From assembly GCF_009429125.1 (NCBI RefSeq), contig NZ_CP045529.1, positions 1 to 64,000 on the forward strand: 64,000 bases of DNA. Reading direction: 5' to 3'. The stretch's first letter is position 1. Every line of letters starts with the position of its first letter. A program made the position numbers and the translations under genes. Source of the DNA: Luteimicrobium xylanilyticum. Its GTDB lineage: Bacteria; Actinomycetota; Actinomycetes; Actinomycetales; Cellulomonadaceae. This document shows, one piece after another, positions 9,730 to 19,765 of the stretch. Below the pieces are notes generated by a model. That model saw only the letters and a list, made by a program, of their open reading frames with translations, was not told where the DNA came from and searched no databases.

Positions 9730-11142
9730 TCAGGCGAGGTCGGGACCGGGGGCCTGGACGTCGTCCGGCGAGGACCGACGGCTCCACGATGCGGGGGAGC
9801 CGTCTGCGTCTCCGGTGCCGAAGATCGTCGCGAGATCGAGCTCGCTCGAGACGACGCCGGCGAGCCGTCGGACGCCCTCACGGATCTGGTCGGGCGTGGG
9901 ATAGCAGAACGACAGGCGCATGTGGTCCGCGCCTGAGCCGTCGGCATAGAACGCGGTCCCGGGGACATAGGCGACCCGCGCGGTCACGGCGCGGGGCAGC
10001 ATGGCCTTCGCGTCGAGTCCCGCCGGCAGCCGCACCCAGGTGTAGAACCCACCTGCGGGCACGGTCCACGACGCCGAAGGGAGGTGCTCGGCGAGCGCCC
10101 CGACCATCGCGTCGCGGCGCTCCCGGTAGAGCTCACGGAACTGCTTGACCTGACCCTGCCAGTCGCAGGTGGCCAGGTACGTCGAGATCGCCATCTGCGA
10201 CGCGTTGGACGGGCACAGGATCGCGGCCTCGGAGGCGAGGACGAGCTTCTCACGCACGGCGTGCGGCGCGACCGCCCAACCGACCCGGTACCCGGGTGCG
10301 AAGGTCTTGGAGAACGACCCGAGGTAGACGACGCCGTCGGGGTGGTAGGACTGCAGCGCGGGGAGCGTCTCGCCGTCGAACGCGAGGAGTCCGTACGGGT
10401 TGTCCTCGAGCACGAGGACGCCGTGGCGCTGGGCGATCTCGACGATCCGCGGCCGCCGTTCCAGGGAGATCGAGACGCCGCCCGGGTTATGGAAGTTCGG
10501 GATGAGATAGAGGAGCTTGACCGTCTTGCCCGCTGCTTCGAGCCGGGTCAGCGTCTCCTCGAGGATCTCCGGGACGATGCCGTGCTCGTCGATGGGCGAG
10601 TGTACGACCTCCGCCTGATAGGAGCGGAAGACGCCGAGCGCCCCGACGTACGACGGCGCCTCGGCCACGACGACGTCGCCCGGGTTGACGAAGATCCGGG
10701 TCACCAGGTCGAGCGCCTGCTGCGAGCCGGTGGTGACGACGACGTCGTCGGGATGCGCCGAGACCCCCTCGAGGCGCATGACCTCGATGATCTGCTCGCG
10801 CAGGCTCTCGTCGCCCTGGCCGCTGCCGTACTGGAGCGCGGTGGCGCCGCGGGTGGCGACGAGCTCCGCGACGGACGTCGCGATGGCGTCGAGGGGAAGG
10901 CCCTTGAGGTAGGGCATGCCCCCGGCGAGGGAGACGACCTCGGGGCGGTTGGCGACGGCGAACAGGGCGCGGATCTCGGAGGCACGCATGCCGTGCGCCC
11001 GGTCGGCGTACGAGCCGAACCACGGGTCGAGCCGCGTGCCAGCGGCTGCGGTCCCGGAACCTGCCGCTGCCGCGCGCGCCGCTGCCGCGGCGGAAGCCGT
11101 GGTCGGGGACGTCGCGGGCTGGGGGCTCAGGTTCTCGGTCAC
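9730..11142 (-). CDS. PLP-dependent aminotransferase (class I/II, 2-aminoadipate/MocR-like)
   Basis: The 470-residue protein is a fold-type I aminotransferase. The PLP-lysine motif GSFSKTFAPGYRVGW is present, as are VVTTGSQQALDL, PNFHNPGG and EDNPYG. The closest family pattern is the LysN/2-aminoadipate transaminase group without a GntR domain. The first 50 residues are Ala/Thr-rich and unconserved. The GTG at 11140-11142 fits better than an ATG 63 bases upstream. Its amino-acid substrate cannot be read from the sequence. Confidence 0.85.
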   Translation of the reverse strand: MTENLSPQPATSPTTASAAAAARAAAAGSGTAAAGTRLDPWFGSYADRAHGMRASEIRALFAVANRPEVVSLAGGMPYLKGLPLDAIATSVAELVATRGATALQYGSGQGDESLREQIIEVMRLEGVSAHPDDVVVTTGSQQALDLVTRIFVNPGDVVVAEAPSYVGALGVFRSYQAEVVHSPIDEHGIVPEILEETLTRLEAAGKTVKLLYLIPNFHNPGGVSISLERRPRIVEIAQRHGVLVLEDNPYGLLAFDGETLPALQSYHPDGVVYLGSFSKTFAPGYRVGWAVAPHAVREKLVLASEAAILCPSNASQMAISTYLATCDWQGQVKQFRELYRERRDAMVGALAEHLPSASWTVPAGGFYTWVRLPAGLDAKAMLPRAVTARVAYVPGTAFYADGSGADHMRLSFCYPTPDQIREGVRRLAGVVSSELDLATIFGTGDADGSPASWSRRSSPDDVQAPGPDLA

Positions 11143-11184
11143 GTTGCCCAGTGTCGCACGGGCGTCGTGACGAGAACGTGAAGA

Positions 11185-11227
11185 CGGCCGGGGCGGCCGG
11201 ACCACGTGGATCCGGCCGCCCCGGCCG
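11185..11227. terminator. Terminator after trxA
   Basis: A perfect 17-bp GC-rich inverted repeat (11185-11201 and 11211-11227) with a 9-base loop lies between the trxA stop and the upstream region of the aminotransferase gene. Confidence 0.8.
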
Positions 11228-11268
11228 TGCGTCTCAGGTGCGCGGCCCCGGCTCGCCGAGGCGCGAGA

Positions 11269-11610
11269 TCACGCGCCGGCGCCCTCGAGGACCGCGTCGA
11301 TCTCCTCGGCGAGCGCGCGCTTCGGGCGGCCGCCGACGAGCGAGCGGACGAGCTCGCCGCCGCGGTAGAAGTTGAGCGTCGGGATCGAGACCACGCCGTA
11401 GGCCGCGGTGACCTGCGGGTTCGCGTCGGTGTCGAGCTTCACGACCTTGACCTTGCCGTCGTACTGCTCGGCGAGCTCCTCGAGGATCGGCGCGACCTGG
11501 CGGCACGGCCCGCACCACTCGGCCCAGAAGTCGACGAGGACGGGCACGTCGGACTCGAGGACGTCGGCCTTGAACGAGTCGTCAGTGACGGGGGCGGTGT
11601 AGTCACCCAT
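11269..11610 (-). CDS. trxA: Thioredoxin
   Basis: This 113-residue protein is a classical thioredoxin, a cytosolic disulfide reductant. The active site WAEWCGPCRQ and the cis-Pro loop GVVSIPTLNFY are intact. GGAGG lies 5 bases before the chosen ATG at 11610; a longer upstream frame has no thioredoxin character. It follows trxB in the same direction, 68 bases apart, and likely shares its transcript. Confidence 0.96.
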   Translation of the reverse strand: MGDYTAPVTDDSFKADVLESDVPVLVDFWAEWCGPCRQVAPILEELAEQYDGKVKVVKLDTDANPQVTAAYGVVSIPTLNFYRGGELVRSLVGGRPKRALAEEIDAVLEGAGA

Positions 11611-11678
11611 GGGAACCTCCGGGAAGAGGACGGGCCGGCCGGGGGGTCGGCGTCGGGCTGCGGACGGGGGGGAGTCGC

Positions 11679-12695
11679 TCAGGCGACGACGGCCTCGACG
11701 GCCTGCTCGGGGAGCGAGGCCACGCCGGTGACCTCGTCGAGGTACGCCTGCGCGTCGAGGGCGGCGGAGCAGCCGGACCCGGCGGCTGTGATGGCCTGGC
11801 GGTAGCGGTGGTCCACGGCGTCGCCGCACGCGAAGACGCCGGGCAGGTTGGTCAGCGTCGTACGGCCCTGGACCAGGATGTAGCCGTTCTCGTCCAGGTC
11901 GACCTGACCCTTGACGAGGTCGGTGCGCGGCTCGTGACCGATGGCGACGAAGAGGCCGGTGACGTCGAGCTCGCGGTCCTCGCCGGTGACGGTGTCACGC
12001 AGCGTCAGCCGGTCGACCTTCGCGTCGCCGTGGACCCCCACGACCTCGCTGTTCCAGGCGAACTCGATCTTCGGGTCGGTGGCCGCCCGGTCGGCCATGA
12101 TCTTCGACGCCCGGAGCTGGTCGCGACGGTGGACCATGACGACCTTCGACGCGAACCGCGTCAGGAAGGTGGCCTCCTCGACTGCCGAGTCCCCGCCGCC
12201 GACGACGGCGATCACCTGGTCGCGGAAGAAGAACCCGTCACAGGTCGCGCACCACGAGACGCCGCGGCCCGAGAGCCGCTTCTCGCCCTCGAGGCCGAGC
12301 TCGCGGTATGCGGAGCCGGTCGCGAGGATGACGGCCTTGGCCGTGTACGTCTCGCCGTTCGCGGTGCGGATGACCTTGACGTCACCGTCCAGCTCGACCT
12401 CGGTCGCGTCGTCCCACTCGATCTGCGCGCCGAACCGCTCGGCCTGCTTCTGCATGGATTCCATGAGCTCGGGACCGAGGATGCCGTCGGGGAACCCGGG
12501 GAAGTTCTCCACGTCGGTGGTGTTCATGAGGGCGCCGCCCGCAGTCACGGACCCGGCAAGGACCAGGGGCTTGAAGCCCGCGCGCGCGGCGTAGACGGCT
12601 GCCGTGTAGCCGGCTGGTCCGGAGCCGACGATCACGATCTCGCGGGGGGTGGTGTCGGGGACGACGGCGGGCGTCGTGGGCGTGCTCTCGGTCAC
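11679..12695 (-). CDS. trxB: Thioredoxin-disulfide reductase
   Basis: The 338-residue FAD/NADPH flavoenzyme reduces thioredoxin. The FAD motif [20 protein letters not shown], the redox-active CATC and the NADPH motif [12 protein letters not shown] are in the usual order. The GTG at 12695 has GAGGAG six bases upstream. It pairs with the neighbouring trxA. The final 30 residues are slightly longer than average. Confidence 0.97.
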   Translation of the reverse strand: MTESTPTTPAVVPDTTPREIVIVGSGPAGYTAAVYAARAGFKPLVLAGSVTAGGALMNTTDVENFPGFPDGILGPELMESMQKQAERFGAQIEWDDATEVELDGDVKVIRTANGETYTAKAVILATGSAYRELGLEGEKRLSGRGVSWCATCDGFFFRDQVIAVVGGGDSAVEEATFLTRFASKVVMVHRRDQLRASKIMADRAATDPKIEFAWNSEVVGVHGDAKVDRLTLRDTVTGEDRELDVTGLFVAIGHEPRTDLVKGQVDLDENGYILVQGRTTLTNLPGVFACGDAVDHRYRQAITAAGSGCSAALDAQAYLDEVTGVASLPEQAVEAVVA

Positions 12696-12828
12696 TGCTG
12701 CTCCTCGGGTGTGTCGCCGCCTTCAACCACGGCCTGCCTCCCATTGTTCCGTCTCCACGGACGACGACGCACGCCCCACGTGGGCCCTCGTCCCACCGGC
12801 GTCGGCGGGCCAGAGGTGACGGGTGACG

Positions 12829-14652
12829 TCAGGAGATCTGGATCTCGTTGAGCTCCACGCGGTTCTTGCCCTCCGCGGTCTTGGGGAGCTCGGTGATCCA
12901 CAGGACGAAGCGCTTGGCCTTGACGGGCTCGTCGAACTTCAGCGTCGTCTCCGCGGAGAAGCTCGCCGACGCCAGGACGGGGCCGTCCGTGGGGTCCTTG
13001 GCGTCGGTGGCCCTGACCTCGACGTGCCCGCCGGAGTTGTTGGTGTCGAGCACGATCCGGCTCACGGGTGCGGACCGCTCGAGCGTGATCTCGTAGCCCA
13101 CACCGGACTTCAGTCCGGAGAACTGCGGGGTGTTGTAGGTCCGCGTGAACCAGTACGTCTTGAGGTCGCCGTCGTAGGCGCGGTCCGCAGCTTCGGGGTG
13201 CTCGTTCTGGTCGCCCTGGGGCGGCGGGTCCACCTGCTGCCCGCTCGCGATGACGGGCCGCACGTCCTCCTGTGCGGGAGCGGTCGGCTGCTGGGTCGCG
13301 CCGGACGTCGTGGTGGGCTGTGGTCCCGCCGCGGCCGCCGGTGACGCCTTCTCGTTGTAGACCAGGGCCGGCTTGAAGTTGTGGGTCAGGCCGACGACCG
13401 CGAACGCGGTCGCGACGACGACGCCGGCGGTGAACAGCGCGAGCACGACGCGGGTGGGGTCGAAGCGGTGCCGTTCGACCTCGTCCGCGGACCGCGGCAG
13501 GCGGTCGCGGGAGAACCGGGGCGGTTCCGGCAGGAGCGGCGACGGTCCACCGTCGGGTGTGCCACCCCCGGGTCCGTTCGGGCCGTCCCATCCGGAGCCG
13601 CCGGGCACCTGGTTCGAGGGCGCGCTGCCCGACTGCGTCGCCCAGGACTGCTGCTGCGGCGGGACGGCCGGGGCCGGCATCGAGGCGGTCGCCACGGGTG
13701 CTGCAGCTGCGCCACCGACCGTCGCGGGACCCGCGACAGCGGGGTGGAGGACAGACTCACGAGCCGGCGCCGCAGTTGCGGCCGCAGCGGCAGCAGCGGG
13801 AGCGGCAGCCCGGGCGGCCTCGACCGGAGCGGGCCTCGTCGGTGCCTCACCGGGCAGCGCCGCCCAGGGCTCGAGCGCCGCGACGACCTCGGCGGGCGTC
13901 CGCGGACCGGTGCCCGTCGTGAACGTCGCCGCGCACAGGGTCACGAGGTCCCCGGGTGCCTGGGGCGCGAGCTGGTCGAGGCCGACGGGAGCGCCGTCGC
14001 GTGAGCGGGGCGCCGGTACCGGCCGGGGGGCGTCGGCGAGGAGCCAGTCGCCCTCGAGCCCGTTCCCCGGCCAGCGGCCGCTCTGCAGGTGGTAGAGCAG
14101 CCCGACGAGTGCGTCGGCGTCCCGGCGCGACCCGAGGTCGCCGTCGGCCTCCTCGAGCCCGGTGACGGGCCCGTCGATGCCCAGGCCCGTGACGAGCACG
14201 CGGTCACCGACGATGCGGACGGCCTCGGGGCGCAGCGCCCAGTGGTGCAGACCGCGGCGTCGCGCGGACTCGAGCGCCGCGGCGGCCTCGCCCACGATCG
14301 TGCGCGCGACGCCGGCGCTGAACGGTGCGGCCGCGACCAGCTCGCCGAGCGTCCTGCCGGAGATCGTCTCGGTGACGACGTAGGGCACCTCGGTGCCGGG
14401 CCCGCCGAGGGTGTCGGCGACGCGGTCGACGCCGACGTCCAGGACGCGCAGCAGGCGGGGGTCGCTCACGAGGGCTGCCCGACGCGCGGCGTCGAGCGTG
14501 GCGGCGACGTGCGGTCCGGACGGGAGCACCACCCGGACCTGACGTCCGAGGACCTGGTCGTCGGCGGCCCACACGGCCACGTTCGTCAGGTCGTGCGGCA
14601 GCGGCGCGGTGAGCGCGTAGCGCGCGACGAGCGTGGTGCCGATGTCGGTCAC
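12829..14652 (-). CDS. Pseudokinase membrane protein with C-terminal discoidin-like domain (MurJ partner)
   Basis: The 607-residue protein has a cytoplasmic protein-kinase-like domain (about residues 5-260), a Pro/Gly/Ala-rich linker, one membrane helix near residue 425 (VVLALFTAGVVVATAFAVVG) and an extracellular beta-sandwich with F5/8-C character. No catalytic HRD or DFG motif is visible, so it is probably a pseudokinase. In mycobacteria the same kinase-like and extracellular parts are fused to the MurJ flippase; here they form a separate gene 76 bases downstream of murJ. The GTG at 14652 has GAGGA five bases upstream. A role in controlling lipid II flipping is inferred. Confidence 0.75.
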   Translation of the reverse strand: MTDIGTTLVARYALTAPLPHDLTNVAVWAADDQVLGRQVRVVLPSGPHVAATLDAARRAALVSDPRLLRVLDVGVDRVADTLGGPGTEVPYVVTETISGRTLGELVAAAPFSAGVARTIVGEAAAALESARRRGLHHWALRPEAVRIVGDRVLVTGLGIDGPVTGLEEADGDLGSRRDADALVGLLYHLQSGRWPGNGLEGDWLLADAPRPVPAPRSRDGAPVGLDQLAPQAPGDLVTLCAATFTTGTGPRTPAEVVAALEPWAALPGEAPTRPAPVEAARAAAPAAAAAAATAAPARESVLHPAVAGPATVGGAAAAPVATASMPAPAVPPQQQSWATQSGSAPSNQVPGGSGWDGPNGPGGGTPDGGPSPLLPEPPRFSRDRLPRSADEVERHRFDPTRVVLALFTAGVVVATAFAVVGLTHNFKPALVYNEKASPAAAAGPQPTTTSGATQQPTAPAQEDVRPVIASGQQVDPPPQGDQNEHPEAADRAYDGDLKTYWFTRTYNTPQFSGLKSGVGYEITLERSAPVSRIVLDTNNSGGHVEVRATDAKDPTDGPVLASASFSAETTLKFDEPVKAKRFVLWITELPKTAEGKNRVELNEIQIS

Positions 14653-14728
14653 GTGTCCTCGCTGGGGTCGTGGGCGGGTTTGCGAGTTCATGGTACGCAT
14701 CAGCGCCAAGAGAGACCTGGAGGCGCGG

Positions 14729-16549
14729 TCATCGACGCGCGAGCCTGCGCAGCTTGTTCACGAAAGGTGCCAGGAGGTCGGACAGCTCGGTGACGCGAAG
14801 CACCCGGAGCCCGGCGAAGTAGACAGCCGACATGACGACCCCGGCCGCGACCACCGTCGCGAGCGCAGCGAACCACGACCCCGTCCCGCTGCCCGGGAGC
14901 ACCCACAGCAGGAGCGCTCCGACGAGCGCGGCGAGGAGCGTCGCAAGGGCGACGCGCACATGCTGACTGGCGATACGCGGACCGTCGAGGCCGTGCAGCA
15001 GGCGTGAGACGCCCGCGGTGCGCAGGAGCACGGTGGCGGTGTTGGACACGGCCATGGCGACGCCGATCCCGACGACCCACAGGTGCGGCGGCAGGACGAG
15101 CGTCCCGACCCAGGACAGGACGACGAGGAGCCCGGTCGCCGGCACCTGGATCCAGAAGACCGTGCGCCCGTCCTCGAACGCGAAGTAGACCCACTTCATC
15201 AGGACCATGCCGCCCAGTCCCACGAGCCCGAACGCCATGGCGGTGAGGACCTGCGCGATCGCGTGGCCGTCCGCGGCGCTCGCCGAAGGCACCAGGAGCT
15301 TGGTGAGCGGCCCGGCGAGGAGCGCGACGACACCGGTCGCGAAGAACGTGAACACGCCGACGGTGCGCAGCCCGTGGGAGAGGAGTCGTCGGACCGCGTC
15401 CAGGTCGCTGCGCGAGGCAGCGGCGGCGATCCCGGTGAAGAGCGCCGTCGCGATGGACACGGTGACCAGCGAGTGCGGCAGCAGGTAGATCATGAGGGCC
15501 TGCGAGTAGACCGCGTTGCCGGCGACGTAGGTGGTGTCTGCGGCTGAGGACGCGGCGGAGGCGAACCGGGTGATGAAGGCGATGCCGACCTGCTCGAGCA
15601 GGACGGCAAGGAACGTCCAGCCGGCGACGTTGCCCGCGGAGCGGAGCCCGATGCCGTGCAGGCCGAGGCGCGGACGCCAGCGGAAGCCGCGACGGTACAG
15701 CGGGACGAGCAGGATGAGGGCCTGCGCCGCGATGCCCGCGGTCGCGGTCCCGGCGAGCAGGGCGATCTGCGGCCCGTCCCAGGTGCTGGGGTCGGAGGTC
15801 GGCCCGCCCTTGACGTACCGTCCGTAGACGGCGATGTAGACGACTGTCCCTGCGATCGCGACGATGTTGTTGAGGACGGGCGCCCACATGAACGGTCCGA
15901 ACTGTCCGCGGGCGTTGAGCACCTGGCCGAGCAGCGTGTAGATGCCGTAGAAGAAGAGCTGCGGGATGCACCAGAAGGCGAACGCGACCGCCAGGTGCAG
16001 GAGCGCGGGGGACCAGCCCTTCGTGTAGAAGCCGACGACGACGCTCGCCCCGAGCGTGAGGACGGCCGTGATGACGACGAGCGCGATTCCGGCCAGCGTG
16101 AGGAGCTTGTCGAGGCGCTCCTGGGCGTTGTGGGCGCGGTAGGCCCGGACGATCTGGGGTACGAGCACAGCGTTGAGGACGCCGCCCGCGAGGATCGCGA
16201 ACAGGATGTTCGGGAGCTTGTTCGCCACGTCGAAGGCGTTCGCGACGTCACCCGTCACACCGACGGCAGCGACCAGGACGATGTTGCGAACGAGCCCGAG
16301 CACCCGTGACACCGCCGTGCCGGCCGCCATGAGCGCGGTGCTCCGCCCGAGTGACGCCTGGGCTCCCGTCGTGGTGGCCGGCTGGGCCTCGGTGTCGGCT
16401 TCTCCCGCACCCGCAGCTCCCTCCGGCGCGTCGGGACCGACGACCGGGATCGGCATGGTCGTGGCCTCGAGGTACGCCTCTTCGAGCGCCGGGATCTCGA
16501 TGTCGCCCAGCGCCGTCCGGCCCGCGACGTCCACGTCGTTGCCGAGCAT
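14729..16549 (-). CDS. murJ: Lipid II flippase MurJ
   Basis: The 606-residue MviN/MurJ-family protein moves lipid II across the cytoplasmic membrane. After an 80-residue Ala/Glu/Pro-rich N-terminal tail come 14 or so hydrophobic segments. The family start ALMAAGTAVSRVLGLVRNIV is visible, as is FDVANKLPNILFAILAGG. It lies in the conserved order with the DUF6049-type gene upstream and the pseudokinase gene downstream. The exact start within the tail is uncertain. Confidence 0.93.
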   Translation of the reverse strand: MLGNDVDVAGRTALGDIEIPALEEAYLEATTMPIPVVGPDAPEGAAGAGEADTEAQPATTTGAQASLGRSTALMAAGTAVSRVLGLVRNIVLVAAVGVTGDVANAFDVANKLPNILFAILAGGVLNAVLVPQIVRAYRAHNAQERLDKLLTLAGIALVVITAVLTLGASVVVGFYTKGWSPALLHLAVAFAFWCIPQLFFYGIYTLLGQVLNARGQFGPFMWAPVLNNIVAIAGTVVYIAVYGRYVKGGPTSDPSTWDGPQIALLAGTATAGIAAQALILLVPLYRRGFRWRPRLGLHGIGLRSAGNVAGWTFLAVLLEQVGIAFITRFASAASSAADTTYVAGNAVYSQALMIYLLPHSLVTVSIATALFTGIAAAASRSDLDAVRRLLSHGLRTVGVFTFFATGVVALLAGPLTKLLVPSASAADGHAIAQVLTAMAFGLVGLGGMVLMKWVYFAFEDGRTVFWIQVPATGLLVVLSWVGTLVLPPHLWVVGIGVAMAVSNTATVLLRTAGVSRLLHGLDGPRIASQHVRVALATLLAALVGALLLWVLPGSGTGSWFAALATVVAAGVVMSAVYFAGLRVLRVTELSDLLAPFVNKLRRLARR

Positions 16550-16659
16550 GTCGGACGTGTCGTCCCACCGCGCGTCCGGTCCGGCCGCGCCCTGTGCCGG
16601 CCGTGCGGCCCGCGCCCGGCGGTCCCACGGCTTGGGCGCGCGCTCCGGCCCGGCCCCGC

Positions 16660-19065
16660 TCAGGCGGGACCGCTGCGGCCTGCGGGCGTGGCGGGGTCCG
16701 ATGACTGGTCCTCCGTGTCGTGGCGTGCGGGATCGTGCGGCGCCGGGGGCGGGCTGTCGGGTCCGCGCGTGGGCGGGCCGGGAGGGACGTTACCGGGTGC
16801 CGACGGCGCCACGGGGACCTGACCCGTGGCCTCGGGCGTGCCCGCGACCTCGGCCTCGGGGGCCTGGGCGCGGGTCACCCGGGCGCTCGACCGTCCACGA
16901 CGCACCGTACGCCAGATGCCTGCGGCCAGCCCGAGCCCGAGCAGCACCACGATCACGGTGGTGGCGACGGTCTCCCAGGACGCGCGGACTCGGACGTCGA
17001 ACGCGGGCGCCGTCGTGATGGTGCTGCCCGACGGTGTGAGCAGCTCCACGTAGGCGGACACGTTGCCGTTGCCGATCGCGCGCACGGGCACGCCGACGGT
17101 CTGGCTGTCGTGCGCGGCGACCGTCACCTCGGGCGTCTTGAGGACCTTGAGCTTGGGGTCGGTCGAGTGCAGCTCGACGCGCACGCGCGCGGGCTGGTCC
17201 AGGCGGTTCCGGACGGTGACCGGGAGGTCCCCCTGCGCGCTGATGATGTTGAGCGTGCTGCCCCCGACGACGGACACGCTCGCCGTCACGGCGCGCGCGG
17301 CGTCGAGGCCGGAGCGGACGGCGTCGGCGCGGCCCTCGGCGTCGGCCCGGTAGGCGACCGCGAGCGGTGCGAGGGTGTCCGACTCGATCGGGGCGGTCAC
17401 CGCTTTCGGGTTCTCGACTATCGTCGCGAACCGCCCCACCGACGAGCGCGCGCTCAGCAGCGCGTCCACCGACTCCGGGTCGAGCTCCTTGTCCGACGCC
17501 GACGACGCGGCGGGCGCGCGGCGCGGCCGGTCGTCCGGCTGGGACTTCGCGAGCGTGCTGAGCGGCTGGAGCGCGATCCACGGCGCGTCGTCGAGGGCGT
17601 CGAGCTCCTCGCCCGCGGTCGTGGGGTCCGGGTCCCAGCTCCGGGGGAGGGTCGCGAGGAGCTGGGCGGCCTCCGCGGGGTTCGAGTCCGCCTGGCGCGC
17701 GATCACGGCCGTCTGCGCGAGCGTGAGCTGGAGCGCCGCAGCGGTGTCGCGGGTCCGGGCGAGGAGGTCGCTGAGCTGGTCGTCCGCGACGAGGGCCGTG
17801 GCGTTCCCGGCCGAGGTATCGACGGTCGTGACGGCGTCGGGCGTCGACGTCGACGACGGGTCGACGGGGGAGAGCGCGCCGTCCTCGCTGCTGCGCGCGA
17901 TGACGAGCGAGCGCCCGGAGCGGACCGCCGCGGTGTACGTGGTCTTGTCCGGCGACCCGGTGGCCGGCCACGCCAGGCCGTCGTTCCAGGCGTGCCGGAG
18001 GTCCGTCTCGGTCTCGGACGTGCCGCAGCGGGCCGTGGTGACGGCCGCGGACCCGCGCGGGATGTCGTGGCCGGCGTGCGCGAGCGCCGCGACGTCGGCG
18101 TCGAACGCGGGGAGGACGTACGTGTCGCGTGCCTTGGCGGCGGCGCAGACCTCGCGTGCCCAGCCGGCCGAGGCGCTCGACCGGGAGGCCGAGGCCACGA
18201 GCGCAGGATCGGCGACCCAGGTCACGCCGTCGGCCCCGGCGGTCGCGTCGACGACGTGGGCGAGGCGGCCCGACGTCGCGGCGTCGAGTGCGGCGGTGGA
18301 CGCGCTGGACGCCCCGGCGGCGGTGGCGTCGGTCGACGTGTCGTCGGCCCCCGCGTCGCTGTCCGCATCGCCACCGCCTGCCGACGTGGCATCGGGTTCG
18401 GCCGGCTCGACGGCGGGGCCGGTGAGGGGGACGGCGATCGACAGGTTCACGGGGGTGACGGTCTCAGACGACGCGGCCTCCCCCTCGGCGCCCACCGGGT
18501 ACCAGAGGAGGAAGGAACGCAGGACCGCGAGCCGGGGCGCCGTCGTCGGCGACGAGCTCTCACCGTCTGTGACCGTCACGGCGAGCGGGCGTGGCCCCCA
18601 GACGGCCGTCAGGCCGATGGTCTCGGCCTTCGCGGTCACGCTCGCGTGCCAGGTGCCGCCAGGGGCCAGCTCGTCGGGGGCGTCCGCGCTCGCCAGGACG
18701 GTGCCGACGGCGTCGTCCGGTGCCGCGTCCACCCACGTGTCGAGGTCGGTCCGTGTCGACGGACGGATCCGGTTGAGGGAGAGGGACACGTGCGGCTCGG
18801 CGATCGTCTTCTTCGTGCCGTTGTGCACGTCGACGGTGACGGTGACGTCCTCGCCCGGTCGCGTGATCCGGGGGCTGAGGCTCACGAGGGTCGCAGTCAC
18901 CGTGTTCTTGGCGGCGGTGGCCGCCGGGGTCGTGACGTGCGCGGGCGCCGCGACCGCCGCCGCGGCGAGCCCGGTGCCCGCGAGCAGGGTGGCGAGCACG
19001 CCGACGAGGACCACCTTCGCCGTCGTCCGGGCCATCGGCCCCGGTGCGGCGTGCCGCCGCCTCAT
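16660..19065 (-). CDS. DUF6049-type secreted/membrane protein
   Basis: The 801-residue protein has a signal segment (AKVVLVGVLATLLAGTGLAA), a long extracytoplasmic Ser/Thr/Asp/Ala-rich region with Ig-like beta segments, and a C-terminal membrane helix (ETVATTVIVVLLGLGLAAGI) followed by a basic cytoplasmic tail. It occupies the place of the conserved actinobacterial gene between the NUDIX gene and murJ (DUF6049 family). The ATG at 19065 overlaps the NUDIX stop (ATGA), which decides the start. A link to cell-wall assembly is inferred from its neighbours. Confidence 0.8.
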   Translation of the reverse strand: MRRRHAAPGPMARTTAKVVLVGVLATLLAGTGLAAAAVAAPAHVTTPAATAAKNTVTATLVSLSPRITRPGEDVTVTVDVHNGTKKTIAEPHVSLSLNRIRPSTRTDLDTWVDAAPDDAVGTVLASADAPDELAPGGTWHASVTAKAETIGLTAVWGPRPLAVTVTDGESSSPTTAPRLAVLRSFLLWYPVGAEGEAASSETVTPVNLSIAVPLTGPAVEPAEPDATSAGGGDADSDAGADDTSTDATAAGASSASTAALDAATSGRLAHVVDATAGADGVTWVADPALVASASRSSASAGWAREVCAAAKARDTYVLPAFDADVAALAHAGHDIPRGSAAVTTARCGTSETETDLRHAWNDGLAWPATGSPDKTTYTAAVRSGRSLVIARSSEDGALSPVDPSSTSTPDAVTTVDTSAGNATALVADDQLSDLLARTRDTAAALQLTLAQTAVIARQADSNPAEAAQLLATLPRSWDPDPTTAGEELDALDDAPWIALQPLSTLAKSQPDDRPRRAPAASSASDKELDPESVDALLSARSSVGRFATIVENPKAVTAPIESDTLAPLAVAYRADAEGRADAVRSGLDAARAVTASVSVVGGSTLNIISAQGDLPVTVRNRLDQPARVRVELHSTDPKLKVLKTPEVTVAAHDSQTVGVPVRAIGNGNVSAYVELLTPSGSTITTAPAFDVRVRASWETVATTVIVVLLGLGLAAGIWRTVRRGRSSARVTRAQAPEAEVAGTPEATGQVPVAPSAPGNVPPGPPTRGPDSPPPAPHDPARHDTEDQSSDPATPAGRSGPA

Positions 19066-19670
19066 GCGTCGGACGCGCGGTGCGTCGTGATGCTCGAGCT
19101 CACGTGCGTCCACGTGGGCCGTCCGCGCAGCGCCTCGTGCGCCGCGTGGGCGATTCGTCGCTCGTTCGGGTACGCCAGACGGGACTCGAGCTCGTCGAGC
19201 GGGATCCACGCCGCTGCCTCCGCCTCCTGGTCGGGGTCGTCCTCGACCGTCAGGATGCCGCCGACCGCGCGCAGCAGGAAATGGTGCACCACCTTGTGGA
19301 CGCGCCGGTCGTCACCGGTGAACCAGTAGTCGATGGTGCCGACGTGGCTCTCGACCGTGCCCTGGATCCCCGTCTCCTCGCGGATCTCCCGGACGGCCGC
19401 CTCCTCGGGCGTCTCCTCGCCCTCCAGGTGGCCCTTCGGCAGGCACCACTCGAGCCGTCCGCCGCGGTTGCGCCGGGCGATCACCGCGGCGCGGGGGACG
19501 TCGTCGTCGTCGACCACGAGCCCCCCGGCCGAGATCTCCTCGGAGACGGGCAGCGACGCCGACGGCGACACGTGCACCTGGCGCAGCTCGTCGGGGTCGA
19601 CCCACAGCGCGTGCCCACCGGGCGGCGTCGGGATGCCCTGACGTCCTGGGGGTGGTGCGGGCGTGGGCAT
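19062..19670 (-). CDS. NUDIX hydrolase (MutT-like)
   Basis: This 202-residue NUDIX protein carries the complete box G-x5-E-x7-REUXEEXGU in GHLEGEETPEEAAVREIREE. The conserved neighbourhood with pcnA divergent and murJ downstream resembles the mycobacterial mutT4 locus, but the substrate is unknown. A TAAAGT hexamer lies 6 bases before the ATG and there is no ribosome site, suggesting a leaderless transcript. Its stop overlaps the next gene by four bases. Confidence 0.88.
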   Translation of the reverse strand: MPTPAPPPGRQGIPTPPGGHALWVDPDELRQVHVSPSASLPVSEEISAGGLVVDDDDVPRAAVIARRNRGGRLEWCLPKGHLEGEETPEEAAVREIREETGIQGTVESHVGTIDYWFTGDDRRVHKVVHHFLLRAVGGILTVEDDPDQEAEAAAWIPLDELESRLAYPNERRIAHAAHEALRGRPTWTHVSSSITTHRASDA

Positions 19671-19765
19671 AGATCAACTTTACCGACCTTGTCCCTGGGG
19701 TCGGTCACCGACGCGGCCCGGTGCGGCCGTCGTGCCGCGGCAGCCACTCGGTAGGCTTGACCCTC

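Noticed and set aside
16720-19329. An 869-codon plus-strand open frame opposite the DUF6049-type gene
   Set aside because: Arg/Gly/Asp-rich antisense shadow with no family motifs; the minus-strand gene has a signal peptide, a TM helix and an ATGA overlap with its neighbour.
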